NCBI GenBank assembly: GCA_951394045.1
Contig: OX596001.1
Location: 620,001-684,000, forward strand
Reading direction: 5' to 3'
DNA: 64,000 nt
Source of the DNA: Nitzschia sp. DOCU1
Lineage: Eukaryota > Bacillariophyta > Bacillariophyceae > Bacillariales > Bacillariaceae
Shown piece after piece: positions 10,390-18,345 of this stretch. The notes below the pieces were generated by a model. It worked only from the letters and a program-made list of their open reading frames with translations, had not been told where the DNA came from and did not search any database. Made by a program: the position numbers and the translations under genes. How positions within the stretch are numbered: the stretch's first letter is position 1; each line of letters opens with the position of its first letter.

Positions 10390-11429
10390 TTTGAACAATC
10401 CGTAGTCTTGCCTCTCCGTCGAAAGGTCATCGCAGAGTAGACGGTAAAACGCGAGAAGACTACCGCTTCTAGTGGCCTTTTTTCTGTTGCTGAGGCATCC
10501 GCAAATACGTTCCGAGTCTACTCTACCTACCCAGCACGCAGGGCAACACCATGTGACCGATGGCTGTTTCTTCAATCTTCTTGAAGGCTCGTCATTTGGA
10601 TGATAGAATGAGGAAAACGAGAGTCCGTGGTCGTGGCTGTGCTAACAGAAACAGACGAGATCAAAATCAAAATACGAATAGAACAAAGAATTCTCTACAT
10701 CTCGATCTACTCCTGACCTTTCGAGTCTATTCTGACATTCTCACCTTCTCACTTAGGATGAGGGAACCAAATAAGCTATAAACTCTATTAAAAGATCCTC
10801 TTCCTCCAAAAGCGGGCCCTTGCAGCATCTCATATAAAAAGATCGCTCTGCGTGATGGTTCGATTTCTACCAGCAGGGATCCATCTGTATTCACCTTCCC
10901 CATGACCAAAGGCCGCACGGAAAGTGGTATTGATGCACCACGTTGTAGCAGCCCAAAGCACCGGTTGAGATCCAGTACGCGACCGGCAATGGATTTATCC
11001 AATCGAAAGAGTACGTGAGGGTAAGGCGTCGAGTTTTGGTCCGATTGATCGGCCTTCAGCTAGCACTTCTGCTTGCTACGTAGGCACGAAAGAAACGACA
11101 TGCTATCGTTCTTGCATTCATTCGCCCGTCCTCATTCTGCTGCATGATGCGTTGAGATGGGAGACGAGATTGAGAGAGTGCCGAGATTCAGTTCGAAAGC
11201 TACATCACTCTGTATCATTTCGGTAATACGGTAATTTCTAAGGTGACGACCCGTTCGACAACATGATGCTGACGCAGAAAGCATTCCCAAAGAAGAAGAA
11301 AAGGAAAAAGATTCGAAACTCCGGGTTCCCAAAACGGAAACGATCTGACGCATCCAAAACATCGTGCCGCATCGCAATGATCATTTGCTAGTCAAGAGCG
11401 AAGTTTTGTTTTCTCTCATACTAATCACC
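10390..11429. other. intergenic stretch with a possible small minus-strand gene
   Basis: No well-supported gene. The minus strand holds two open stretches worth noting (see the separate entry at 10727-11363). Otherwise I see no repeats or RNA genes. Confidence 0.4.
10727..11363 (-). CDS. possible two-exon small gene or gene relic
   Basis: Speculative. One minus-strand frame (11363 down to 11132) begins with ATG and encodes a Ser-rich, basic, mitochondrial-presequence-like start (MFWMRQIVSVLGTRSF). A second frame, open from 11059 to 10727 and without its own ATG near its start, reads like real protein (YPHVLFRLDKSIAG, then IPLSVRPLVMGKV and RAIFLYEMLQGP). An intron between them would join the two, but I could not fix splice sites. 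I do not recognise a family. It would be divergent from the gene at 11430 with a promoter of under 70 bp. Confidence 0.22.
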
Positions 11430-11954
11430 ATGATGAAGACAATCACTAACGCATTTGTTTGTCTGCTGACAATTGCATTGTCAAGCTGGACCTCGGAAGC
11501 TTTCGCCTCGTGCCGCTCGTCCAAGTTGTCCGTTTCATCGGCGACCAAAAAGTCGTCGTTGGAAATGGTGCCCAGATTCGACCCGCAAACGCAGAAATGG
11601 TCCCCGGCCTCGGAAGAAGAAAGTGCCACTGCAGGATACCCTGCAATCCGATCACTGCTACGACATGGCCCCAAGGCCTTCTTTGTGCGAGTCACGCAAC
11701 CAGACATGTACGATCAGGCAGTGCTGAAATTCATGGCGAATGATAAAGTGGATCGCTGGGAAGCCCAAGGAAACATGGACCGTTTCAATGAAAATGCACA
11801 AGATTGGATCTTTGAGCGAATGGAATCGAAACGAAAAGGTTACAAACTCGACTATGTTACGTTGGATTCCAAGCAAGTCATGCTCTCTAGCATTTGGGCG
11901 GGAGTAGTCTTTTGGTTCGCCAATGACTTTTTTCAACGATACGTATTCAAGTAG
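11430..11954 (+). CDS. small plastid-targeted membrane protein, function unknown
   Basis: 174 residues from the ATG-ATG pair at 11430. The N-terminus has a signal peptide (TNAFVCLLTIALSSWTSEAFA) with an EAFAS junction resembling the ASAFAP motif of diatom plastid proteins, followed by a Ser/Lys-rich transit-like stretch. The mature part contains a soluble region (RFDPQTQKW; ENAQDWIFERMESKRKG) and one hydrophobic segment near the C-terminus (VMLSSIWAGVVFWF), so it is probably a single-pass plastid or thylakoid membrane protein. I do not recognise the family. The frame extends upstream to 11364, but that part lacks features and would bury the signal. Confidence 0.7.
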   Translation: MMKTITNAFVCLLTIALSSWTSEAFASCRSSKLSVSSATKKSSLEMVPRFDPQTQKWSPASEEESATAGYPAIRSLLRHGPKAFFVRVTQPDMYDQAVLKFMANDKVDRWEAQGNMDRFNENAQDWIFERMESKRKGYKLDYVTLDSKQVMLSSIWAGVVFWFANDFFQRYVFK

Positions 11955-12108
11955 GTTAAACTGGATTGACAGAGCAACAAATAAAGTGTTGATATGACAT
12001 GTGTTTGATAATGGGGATGTATTGCTGACTATGGCATTCAGGTAGATATTAAAGTTCCGCTTATAGGCCGCTGAATGTCCCACAACTAAACTTTTACGCA
12101 CTTTTTCA

Positions 12109-12846
12109 CTATACAGCTCCTTCTAACAGGACTGCTACTTCATTGCGCCTTAGAATATTTGGCGTAATGAAGGGATCGTGGTAGCCGTACACCAGGGTTT
12201 CACTGTTGGGCTTGGCTTGAAGCCCGGCTGCTGAAAGAGTCTTATCGATCAATGCGCGTTCTTTCGCCACTCGCTCATCTTTAGGTGGCGGACCCGAAAA
12301 CGTACGGACAGCCAATGTGTGAGCCGGGATCTCGCGCAATTTGACCTTACTATTCAAAGGGATGGGTGCTGTCTTCATGTTGTACTTCTTGCCAATGACG
12401 AAGGATACTTTTGTCTTTGTTGCCCCACCAGCGACTCTGACCGGAGCCGTCATGGCCATTTTCTCTCCCACTGGCGTCCCACCTGTAACTCGGACAGGAG
12501 CTGTCATAGCCATCTTTTCACTTTCATCGTCGGAACTTGTCAAGAGACGGCTCAAGGACCAACCCTTTGATTTCTTGTTCTTTCCAAAAATGTACTCGGC
12601 GCATGCTCGAAAGCCCGACGCTGTCGGTTCTCGGAATCCCACGCCATTGACTGTCGTCTCTGCCACCATATAGGGCTCATATCGGCGGATCTCCACTCCG
12701 TTGGGCAGATTGGCAATGACTTGGTAGGATGGGCGTTCCAGCTTCTCGGTTTCTCTCCAAAAATAAATGCCAGTTCCGTATCGGTGGGAGGCCAAGACAG
12801 CAATGCCTCCTGCAACGAGCCTCACCAGTAAGGATTGTACCACCAT
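12109..12846 (-). CDS. SOUL-family heme-binding protein
   Basis: 245 residues from ATG at 12846 (minus strand). The SOUL/HBP core is recognisable: YQVIANLPNGVEIRRYEPYMVAET (residues about 40-65), the KMAMTAPV motif, the VSFVIGKKY strand and KLREIPAHTLAVRTFSG near the C-terminus. Family members bind heme or other tetrapyrroles, in plastids or cytosol. An N-terminal hydrophobic segment (LLVRLVAGGIAVLA) may be a signal or anchor. The EKMAMTAPVRV motif occurs twice in tandem about 18 residues apart, which is unusual, since most family members have one. It is convergent with the upstream plastid protein (154 bp between stops). Confidence 0.85.
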   Translation of the reverse strand: MVVQSLLVRLVAGGIAVLASHRYGTGIYFWRETEKLERPSYQVIANLPNGVEIRRYEPYMVAETTVNGVGFREPTASGFRACAEYIFGKNKKSKGWSLSRLLTSSDDESEKMAMTAPVRVTGGTPVGEKMAMTAPVRVAGGATKTKVSFVIGKKYNMKTAPIPLNSKVKLREIPAHTLAVRTFSGPPPKDERVAKERALIDKTLSAAGLQAKPNSETLVYGYHDPFITPNILRRNEVAVLLEGAV

Positions 12847-13447
12847 TCTCGAATAAAGACAACCTAGATTCCAGCGAATTTTAAGATTGGATGCACTATT
12901 GCAAAGTCAATGAAGACTTTCGACGAAAGGATGCAGACATAGTATCGCGAGTCGACTAGACCGTCGTCATCGTCGATTCTTGCTTCATTCTCGCTGAGAA
13001 AGGGCGTGGCCGACCGACGACGACTGAGTCATTGTTCGACAAAGTCGACCAAAATTGAGTCCTTTGGAGATGTGAAGGACAGACGTCGAAGCGTGGAAGC
13101 AACTTTTTTGGCGAGACTTCTCCATCCATGCCATTTTCGGCCATCGTGAACCGATGAACGGAAACATCGCCGCCGGGCGACGACCATTTTTTCTCAACCG
13201 AAACGCTAAAGCGTAGGTAGATTTGGTGGTCAATGTGTATTCCGTCAACCACTCCGGCTTTTCCTCGTGGCCAAGAAAACGGTCATCGTGGATGAGAATT
13301 GATGGAAGAAATTATCGTGACTTGAGTAGAACTCACGGCGTTTCCGACGGCGTCGTCGAAGCAGTCACATATTTCTGCGAAACAAGCGTTGAGACGATCG
13401 CTTTTCCTCGTCGTCGCGCTTGCAGTAACCATTTGATTGAACCAATA
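12847..13447. other. divergent intergenic region (SOUL - / glycosyltransferase +)
   Basis: Shared 5' region of two divergent genes. The glycosyltransferase frame is open back to 13223, so part of it could be an N-terminal extension (ATG candidates lie upstream of 13448), but the sequence there is not protein-like. No repeats seen. Confidence 0.4.
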
Positions 13448-14731
13448 ATGATCATACACACTAATCCTGAGGGTACAGATTGTTGCTCGCAAATGAAAGA
13501 GCATCCGCTGAAGGTAGTTTCAGACAATGCCAGGGATCACCGCAAAGGAGAAGGACGTGGCTTCCACATTTGCTGTCGAAGTCGCATGGTATGCTTGTGT
13601 TTTACCTTGACCGCTGCCTTGATTGGGTGTCAGTTTGGAAATGTCTTTGTCCCAGAAGTCTTTCTTGCTGTGATGGGCCGATCTCTTAGACACCAACAAG
13701 AGCAGCCGTTTGCGATGCGCAAGTTCTTGAACGAGGCAGAAAGATTGGAAAGCCGAGAATTGGAACGCAAGGCACATGCACGAGTCCGTCGTGAGGGTCG
13801 GAAAGAAACTCGCAGGCAACGGAGAGAAAGAAAGAAAGCAGAAGATCGTAAATGGATAGAAGAGCAAAGGCAGAAGGCGAAGGAAGAGGCAAAGCTCATC
13901 AAGTCAGGGGCAAAAAATGTTACGGTCGAATGCTTGGAGCCTCGGGAGCCCGTTTGGGAGTTTGAGGACTTTGGAAAGAATGCTTCAATGAAAGCTAGCA
14001 AGAGACTGCTTATCGGCTTGTATTCAGGTTGGGGAGTCTACAGCCAACTCTTGTCCAAGACGGCCCACGTCAACCGGGCTTATGCCAGGCATTGGCATCA
14101 CGACGTGGTTCTAGTCCAGGGCGCCGCCCTTCGACTAAAAGATTTGGACGGCGACTGTGAACCCCCTCCGCATCGAGCGACTTATGACAAAATTCCCTTG
14201 CTTCAGTACGCCTTGGAGCACAAGGACAGCTACGACCAACTCTTGATCTTGGATACGGATGCCTTGATGTACGAGATGGACGTCGATGTCACTACATTGC
14301 TTCCAGAAGGTCGCATGTTGGCGGCTCATAAAGTTCATCCCGGAGACGTCGATCAGACCTGGGACATTAACGCTGGTGTTACACTCTGGGACTTGCACCA
14401 TCCTCGAACCGAAAGACTTGCGAAGGAATGGCTGAAAAACTCCAAGAGTGGCATGGAAAACGACTATCATGCATCAAATGATCAATACCATCTACACTAC
14501 ACATTGCAGAGTGGCAATTATCAGGATGACATTCAAGCATTCGATAACGAATTTAACTATGGCCATGGGACACTCGTAAAGCATTTTATTCGCAAGCCGA
14601 GACACAAGCAATGGGGACAAGCTGCGATTTTAGACAACCGAGAAAATCGCATTGACGAAGCAATTGAGGAGGTCTGCAAAGAGCACAGGGCGATATGTGG
14701 TGCCGTTGAACGCAAGACATATGTGGAGTAA
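13448..14731 (+). CDS. type II membrane glycosyltransferase, galactosyl/mannosyl-transferase-like (GT34-like)
   Basis: About 427 residues from ATG at 13448. The expected topology is present: a short N-terminal cytosolic part, one membrane anchor (MVCLCFTLTAALIGC), an Arg/Glu/Lys-rich stem that looks coiled-coil (RREGRKETRRQRRERKKAED), then a catalytic domain. The domain has YARHWHHDVV, the nucleotide-sugar/metal DxD in LILDTDALMY, and NAGVTLWDL downstream. This is the order seen in GMA12/MNN10-type and related nucleotide-diphospho-sugar transferases of the Golgi. Donor and acceptor cannot be inferred. The start is ambiguous (ATGs at 13448 and 13493); both keep the anchor. Confidence 0.72.
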   Translation: MIIHTNPEGTDCCSQMKEHPLKVVSDNARDHRKGEGRGFHICCRSRMVCLCFTLTAALIGCQFGNVFVPEVFLAVMGRSLRHQQEQPFAMRKFLNEAERLESRELERKAHARVRREGRKETRRQRRERKKAEDRKWIEEQRQKAKEEAKLIKSGAKNVTVECLEPREPVWEFEDFGKNASMKASKRLLIGLYSGWGVYSQLLSKTAHVNRAYARHWHHDVVLVQGAALRLKDLDGDCEPPPHRATYDKIPLLQYALEHKDSYDQLLILDTDALMYEMDVDVTTLLPEGRMLAAHKVHPGDVDQTWDINAGVTLWDLHHPRTERLAKEWLKNSKSGMENDYHASNDQYHLHYTLQSGNYQDDIQAFDNEFNYGHGTLVKHFIRKPRHKQWGQAAILDNRENRIDEAIEEVCKEHRAICGAVERKTYVE

Positions 14732-15099
14732 TGGTCCGAGCCCTTCCAGTACGACACGCTTTCCCCTGATTTGGTATACTTTTGGAAAACGAGAAACAAC
14801 GAGAAACTTTGAGGCTGTGTGGGCCCCTTGCTTCTATTTGATAGCGGAACGAAACCCCAGTTTTGTTTAGACTTAATATCTTATTAGACTATGCTGTTCC
14901 GTTTCTTGTTGGAAGATGCCATCACGGTACAAAGTTTACTCGGAATCATAGTCTAGCAGCAACATTTGAAAAGGCTCGAGACCCTCCATCGTTTCGTTTC
15001 TTCTAGACGGGCGTCATATCGTCAAACTCGACATTCTCTAAAAGCAACGGATCGCTGGGTGACCATAGTAAATCCTGGAAGAGGAGGTTATTGGTGCTA
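14732..15099. other. intergenic, convergent 3' ends
   Basis: Lies between the glycosyltransferase (+) and the DUF6824 gene (-). Nothing recognisable. Confidence 0.5.
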
Positions 15100-15864
15100 C
15101 TACCATCTCCTCGTCGACACTCTTGCGAAGCGCTTTGTTGACTGCGTTTTTTGGACGATGGATTCCTCTGGCTGCAGTTTAAAGCCTGTGGGGCTTCTAC
15201 AATTTCCGGCTATCCGTTGCCTCGGTGGCGAGGGAAAACGCCCTAGTTGAGCTGCTTGAATGTTTCGATTGGCAGTTTCCATGACCATCTCTTCTTCTTG
15301 CTTCCAACGTTTTCTCTTGGCCTTGGTGCTGGATCGATATCGATGGCATAAAATCTCACGAAAGGCCTGTCCGCACTTTTCCCTGGCTAGCTTATCCCCC
15401 ACGGCAAACCAAACACCGTTTACTTGTTTGACAAAGTCACCGCCATATTCTCGAAAGAAATCGATAATTTCTGTCACGATCACTCCCTTGGCAACCTTCG
15501 AGTCCGCTACAGAGTACTGTTTGACGTTTTGCTCAATTTTGGAGCGAAACAATTGATTCCCCGAATGATTCTTGACTTTATGTCCACGAGCACAAATAAC
15601 ATCATAGGGTCCTGGTGTGACTGAATCGGGTAGATGTGTCAAGCGTTGTTGCCCTAGAACTTGGTCAGTCGTAGTAGCAATGAAACGAGAGCCCTTGGGT
15701 CGGCAGCCAAGAGGACGAGTTGCTTCGGCCAACTGTTCATGGTCAAAACCTCCGATCGCTGCTGCTGGCTTCACCGTCACTGTTAACTTCGGTTCCATGT
15801 CATCATCTCTTGGGAGCGGCTTGTTATCAGCAAAGTCTGGATCAAAGATTGGCTGTGTCGTCAT
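15100..15864 (-). CDS. DUF6824-type protein
   Basis: 254 residues from ATG at 15864. Residues about 83-180 fit the diatom-expanded DUF6824 pattern: DVICARGHKVKNHSGNQLFR, then I..N...Y, K..KG.IV..II.F.RE..G.FVK, WFAVGD..AREK.GQAFRE.L. It is followed by a basic stretch (RYRSSTKAKRKRWKQEEE) and an unstructured tail. The domain is abundant in diatoms and some family members have been proposed to be nuclear regulators; its biochemical role is not established. The N-terminus is acidic and low-complexity. Confidence 0.78.
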   Translation of the reverse strand: MTTQPIFDPDFADNKPLPRDDDMEPKLTVTVKPAAAIGGFDHEQLAEATRPLGCRPKGSRFIATTTDQVLGQQRLTHLPDSVTPGPYDVICARGHKVKNHSGNQLFRSKIEQNVKQYSVADSKVAKGVIVTEIIDFFREYGGDFVKQVNGVWFAVGDKLAREKCGQAFREILCHRYRSSTKAKRKRWKQEEEMVMETANRNIQAAQLGRFPSPPRQRIAGNCRSPTGFKLQPEESIVQKTQSTKRFARVSTRRW

Positions 15865-16082
15865 GGTCAGTGTTGCTGTTGTTGTGGAAGTGAAGATGGC
15901 GCAAAATGTTGTGGGCCTCTTTCGTTGAGTGATGCTGGCCGGCTGACGACAACTGGTTGGAATATGCTCATCTGTTAATTAAAAAGTTCGACGAGTCCCG
16001 ACTTTACTATTGCCTTCACGCCAAATCTGGTACGATCGTGCAGCCGTCCCAAGAGAACCATTTTGGTTCTTGGCATCCACAT
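15865..16082. other. 5' flank of the DUF6824 gene with a short hairpin
   Basis: At 16049-16072 CCAAGAGAACCA and TGGTTCTTGG form an inverted repeat with a 2-nt bulge, immediately left of the first 338-bp repeat. Confidence 0.6.
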
Positions 16083-16421
16083 ATGACGACACATCCAAAC
16101 ATCGGGTCGTCGATGCCTGTTAAAATGAAATAGCAGCACAACCCAAGATAATGCTGGAAAGGCATTCATAACATCATCATGGTTGGGGGGGGAGGGGGGG
16201 AGAACGTGTGCAACAACCATCAACCGGTTCGGTGATGGGACGAGAGGCGGCGGTGGGGCGGCCAAACGGCCAAGGAGTGACGGGCTGACGTCATGTTTAT
16301 TTCTCCACGTACGACGGCCAGAACTCCCTCCGACGCCATGACCTTTCTCACTTTCCTTGATTCCTAGCGCGCCATTTTGATTCTTATCCTCAGGATCCAA
16401 GATCTTTTTGACTCCCACCGA
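16083..16421 (+). repeat. 338-bp direct repeat, copy 1
   Basis: From ATGACGACACATCC to GACTCCCACCGA it is essentially identical to 17663-17999; the main difference is the length and interruption of a poly-G run. It contains a perfect TGACGTCA palindrome at 16286-16293. An open frame crosses it on the minus strand but is low-complexity and not credible as a gene. Confidence 0.92.
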
Positions 16422-16423
16422 GC

Positions 16424-16467
16424 GATAGAAAACGGAGCGCGGGTTGGTTGGCGCTCCATTTTCTATC
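16424..16467. repeat. hairpin, 17-bp arms, directly right of repeat copy 1
   Basis: GATAGAAAACGGAGCGC (16424-16440) faces GCGCTCCATTTTCTATC (16451-16467) across a 10-nt loop, with a single mismatch. Confidence 0.85.
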
Positions 16468-16558
16468 TTACCGGCGCGGTAAGGCGGGCGCACAGGCCGC
16501 TGGGCCATCGATAGTGTCGTGAGTAAGCAAGGAACTGTTGACAAGTAACAATGTTACA

Positions 16559-16977
16559 TACCACCCAAACCAAAACCTAGTGTTAGTTAATTGCTCGTGG
16601 GGGTTGAGAACCTAAAAGTTGGTAGAGACGAGTGTTAGTTGATTGCTCATTATGGGTGATAGTGAATTGCTCAGGGTGGGTCATGTACGGACACTACTGC
16701 ATTGATACCTACAGCCAAACCCCAAATCTGGTGCTAGTTGATTGCTCGTGGGGGTTCAGCACCTAAAAGTTGGTAGAGACGAGTGTTAGTTGATTGCTCG
16801 TTGCGGGTGATAGTGAATTGCTCAGGGTGGGTCATGTACGGACACTACTGCATTGATACCTGCAGCCAAACCCCAAATCTGGTGCTAGTTGATTGCTCGT
16901 GGGGGTTCAGCACCTAAAAGTTGGTAGAGACGAGTGTTAGTTGATTTCTCGTTGCGGGTGATAGTGAATTGCTCGGG
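16559..16977 (+). repeat. 151-bp tandem repeat, about 2.8 copies
   Basis: The phrase CGTGGGGGTT recurs at 16596, 16747 and 16898, exactly 151 bp apart. Each unit itself contains several copies of a short motif, GTTAGTTGATTGCTC and variants. No coding potential. Confidence 0.92.
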
Positions 16978-17616
16978 GATGCATTTCGCACGGACGCGGT
17001 TGGCCTGTATTATCAATAGGTTGTGAGCCTTTAATTCGACTTCTTCGACCACAAAGAGTCAGTCGGCGAACTGATCGAGCGCGCGGCGTCAATTGATCTG
17101 CAACGCGCATGATTGATTACTGCGCAGCTGGTGTTCCTACTTTGTTTCTTCGGGTCCAAAACGAACGAACCCTCGGGTCATCATCCTCATCTCTTGTGTA
17201 TCCATGATCATGATCATCGTCGTCGTCCATCCGCCATCGGTTCATCAACACCACTGCGCGAAAAGTGCGCGAGCAGACGGGCACGCGCACGCCAGCATTC
17301 GCAGTGTCGATAATTATCGATGTCCTACATAGTGTCTTATGTTCCATGCGCGACAGCGCGCACACAAAAATGATCCAATCAAAAGGCTGATAAATGACGA
17401 CACACATAAAACTACATAAGGGTCCAAATTCCGAGGAATTCTCAAATTACTTAGGGAGATGACACGTTTACACCAATCACAGCGCGCGATTTCGCGGACA
17501 AAAAACCCTTAAATCCGTGACATGAAAAATCACAAAAGTTTCCGTACCGCTCAACTTGCGGAGGGCATCGCCCAAAACACGTACGCACGCACGCGCACGC
17601 GCGCCCCGATTAGAAA
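16978..17616. other. non-coding spacer
   Basis: No gene seen. Contains a CG-rich GCACGCACGCGCACGCGCG stretch near 17585-17603, capable of alternating purine-pyrimidine structure. Confidence 0.5.
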
Positions 17617-17660
17617 GGAGCGTCCTTGCTTTATTGGATGCGATGATGAGGGGACGCTCC
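17617..17660. repeat. hairpin left of repeat copy 2
   Basis: GGAGCGTCC (17617-17625) and GGACGCTCC (17652-17660) are perfect 9-bp inverted repeats ending 2 bp before the second 338-bp repeat. Confidence 0.75.
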
Positions 17661-17662
17661 GC

Positions 17663-17999
17663 ATGACGACACATCCAAACATCGGGTCGTCGATGCCTGT
17701 TAAAATGAAATAGCAGCACAACCCAAGATAATGCTGGAAAGGCATTCATAACATCATCATGGTTGGGGGGGGGGGGGGAGAACGTGTGCAACAACCATCA
17801 ACCGGTTCGGTGATGGGACGAGAGGCGGCGGTGGGGCGGCCAAACGGCCAAGGAGTGACGGGCTGACGTCATGTTTATTTCTCCACGTACGACGGCCAGA
17901 ACTCCCTCCGACGCCATGACCTTTCTCACTTTCCTTGATTCCTAGCGCGCCATTTTGATTCTTATCCTCAGGATCCAAGATCTTTTTGACTCCCACCGA
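17663..17999 (+). repeat. 338-bp direct repeat, copy 2
   Basis: Second copy of the repeat at 16083-16421, same orientation, 1.24 kb away. It carries the same TGACGTCA site (17864-17871) and an uninterrupted G run. Confidence 0.92.
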
Positions 18000-18109
18000 C
18001 AGGTTCGGTGGGAATCAATCCACATGGTACACCCAATGTTCAATGGTGACGACGACGCACCATTGAACATCGGGTATACCATGCGAATTGATTCCCACCG
18101 AACCTGTCG
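17997..18109. repeat. long hairpin, 52-bp arms, 9-nt loop
   Basis: Arms 17997-18048 and 18058-18109 are inverted repeats with 4 mismatches in 52, around the loop ACGACGACG. Every mismatch is of the type that pairs as G-U in a minus-strand transcript, so that RNA would be fully paired. It starts exactly where the second 338-bp repeat ends, and 237 bp before the ATG of the next gene. Confidence 0.9.
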
Positions 18110-18345
18110 ACGAAGAAGAGAGGCCGATTCCTTCTTCCTTGCTGAATTAACAGCTGGTGGCTCTTGTAGTGCTGGCTACGAACGACGACGACAAGGACAT
18201 TGGCACTCTGAATCACAGTTTCCCCAAGAATGAATAATGACCTCATCCGTTCAGAGTCACAATTTCATTTTCTCATTCTCTTGTCATTGTTCGTATTGAG
18301 AAAGCCCCCACTCGTTTACCTGAACAACGAAACAAAAACAATACC

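Noticed and set aside
15975..16544. 190-residue minus-strand frame across the first 338-bp repeat
   Set aside because: Low-complexity, interrupted differently in the second repeat copy, no domain; a by-product of the repeat.
16559..16977. CRISPR-like array
   Set aside because: The units are 151-bp whole-unit tandem repeats without unique spacers, in a eukaryotic genome.
16083..17999. Small LTR retrotransposon (TRIM-like) with the 338-bp repeats as LTRs
   Set aside because: No TG...CA ends, no target duplication, no primer site, and hairpins occupy the inner and outer edges.
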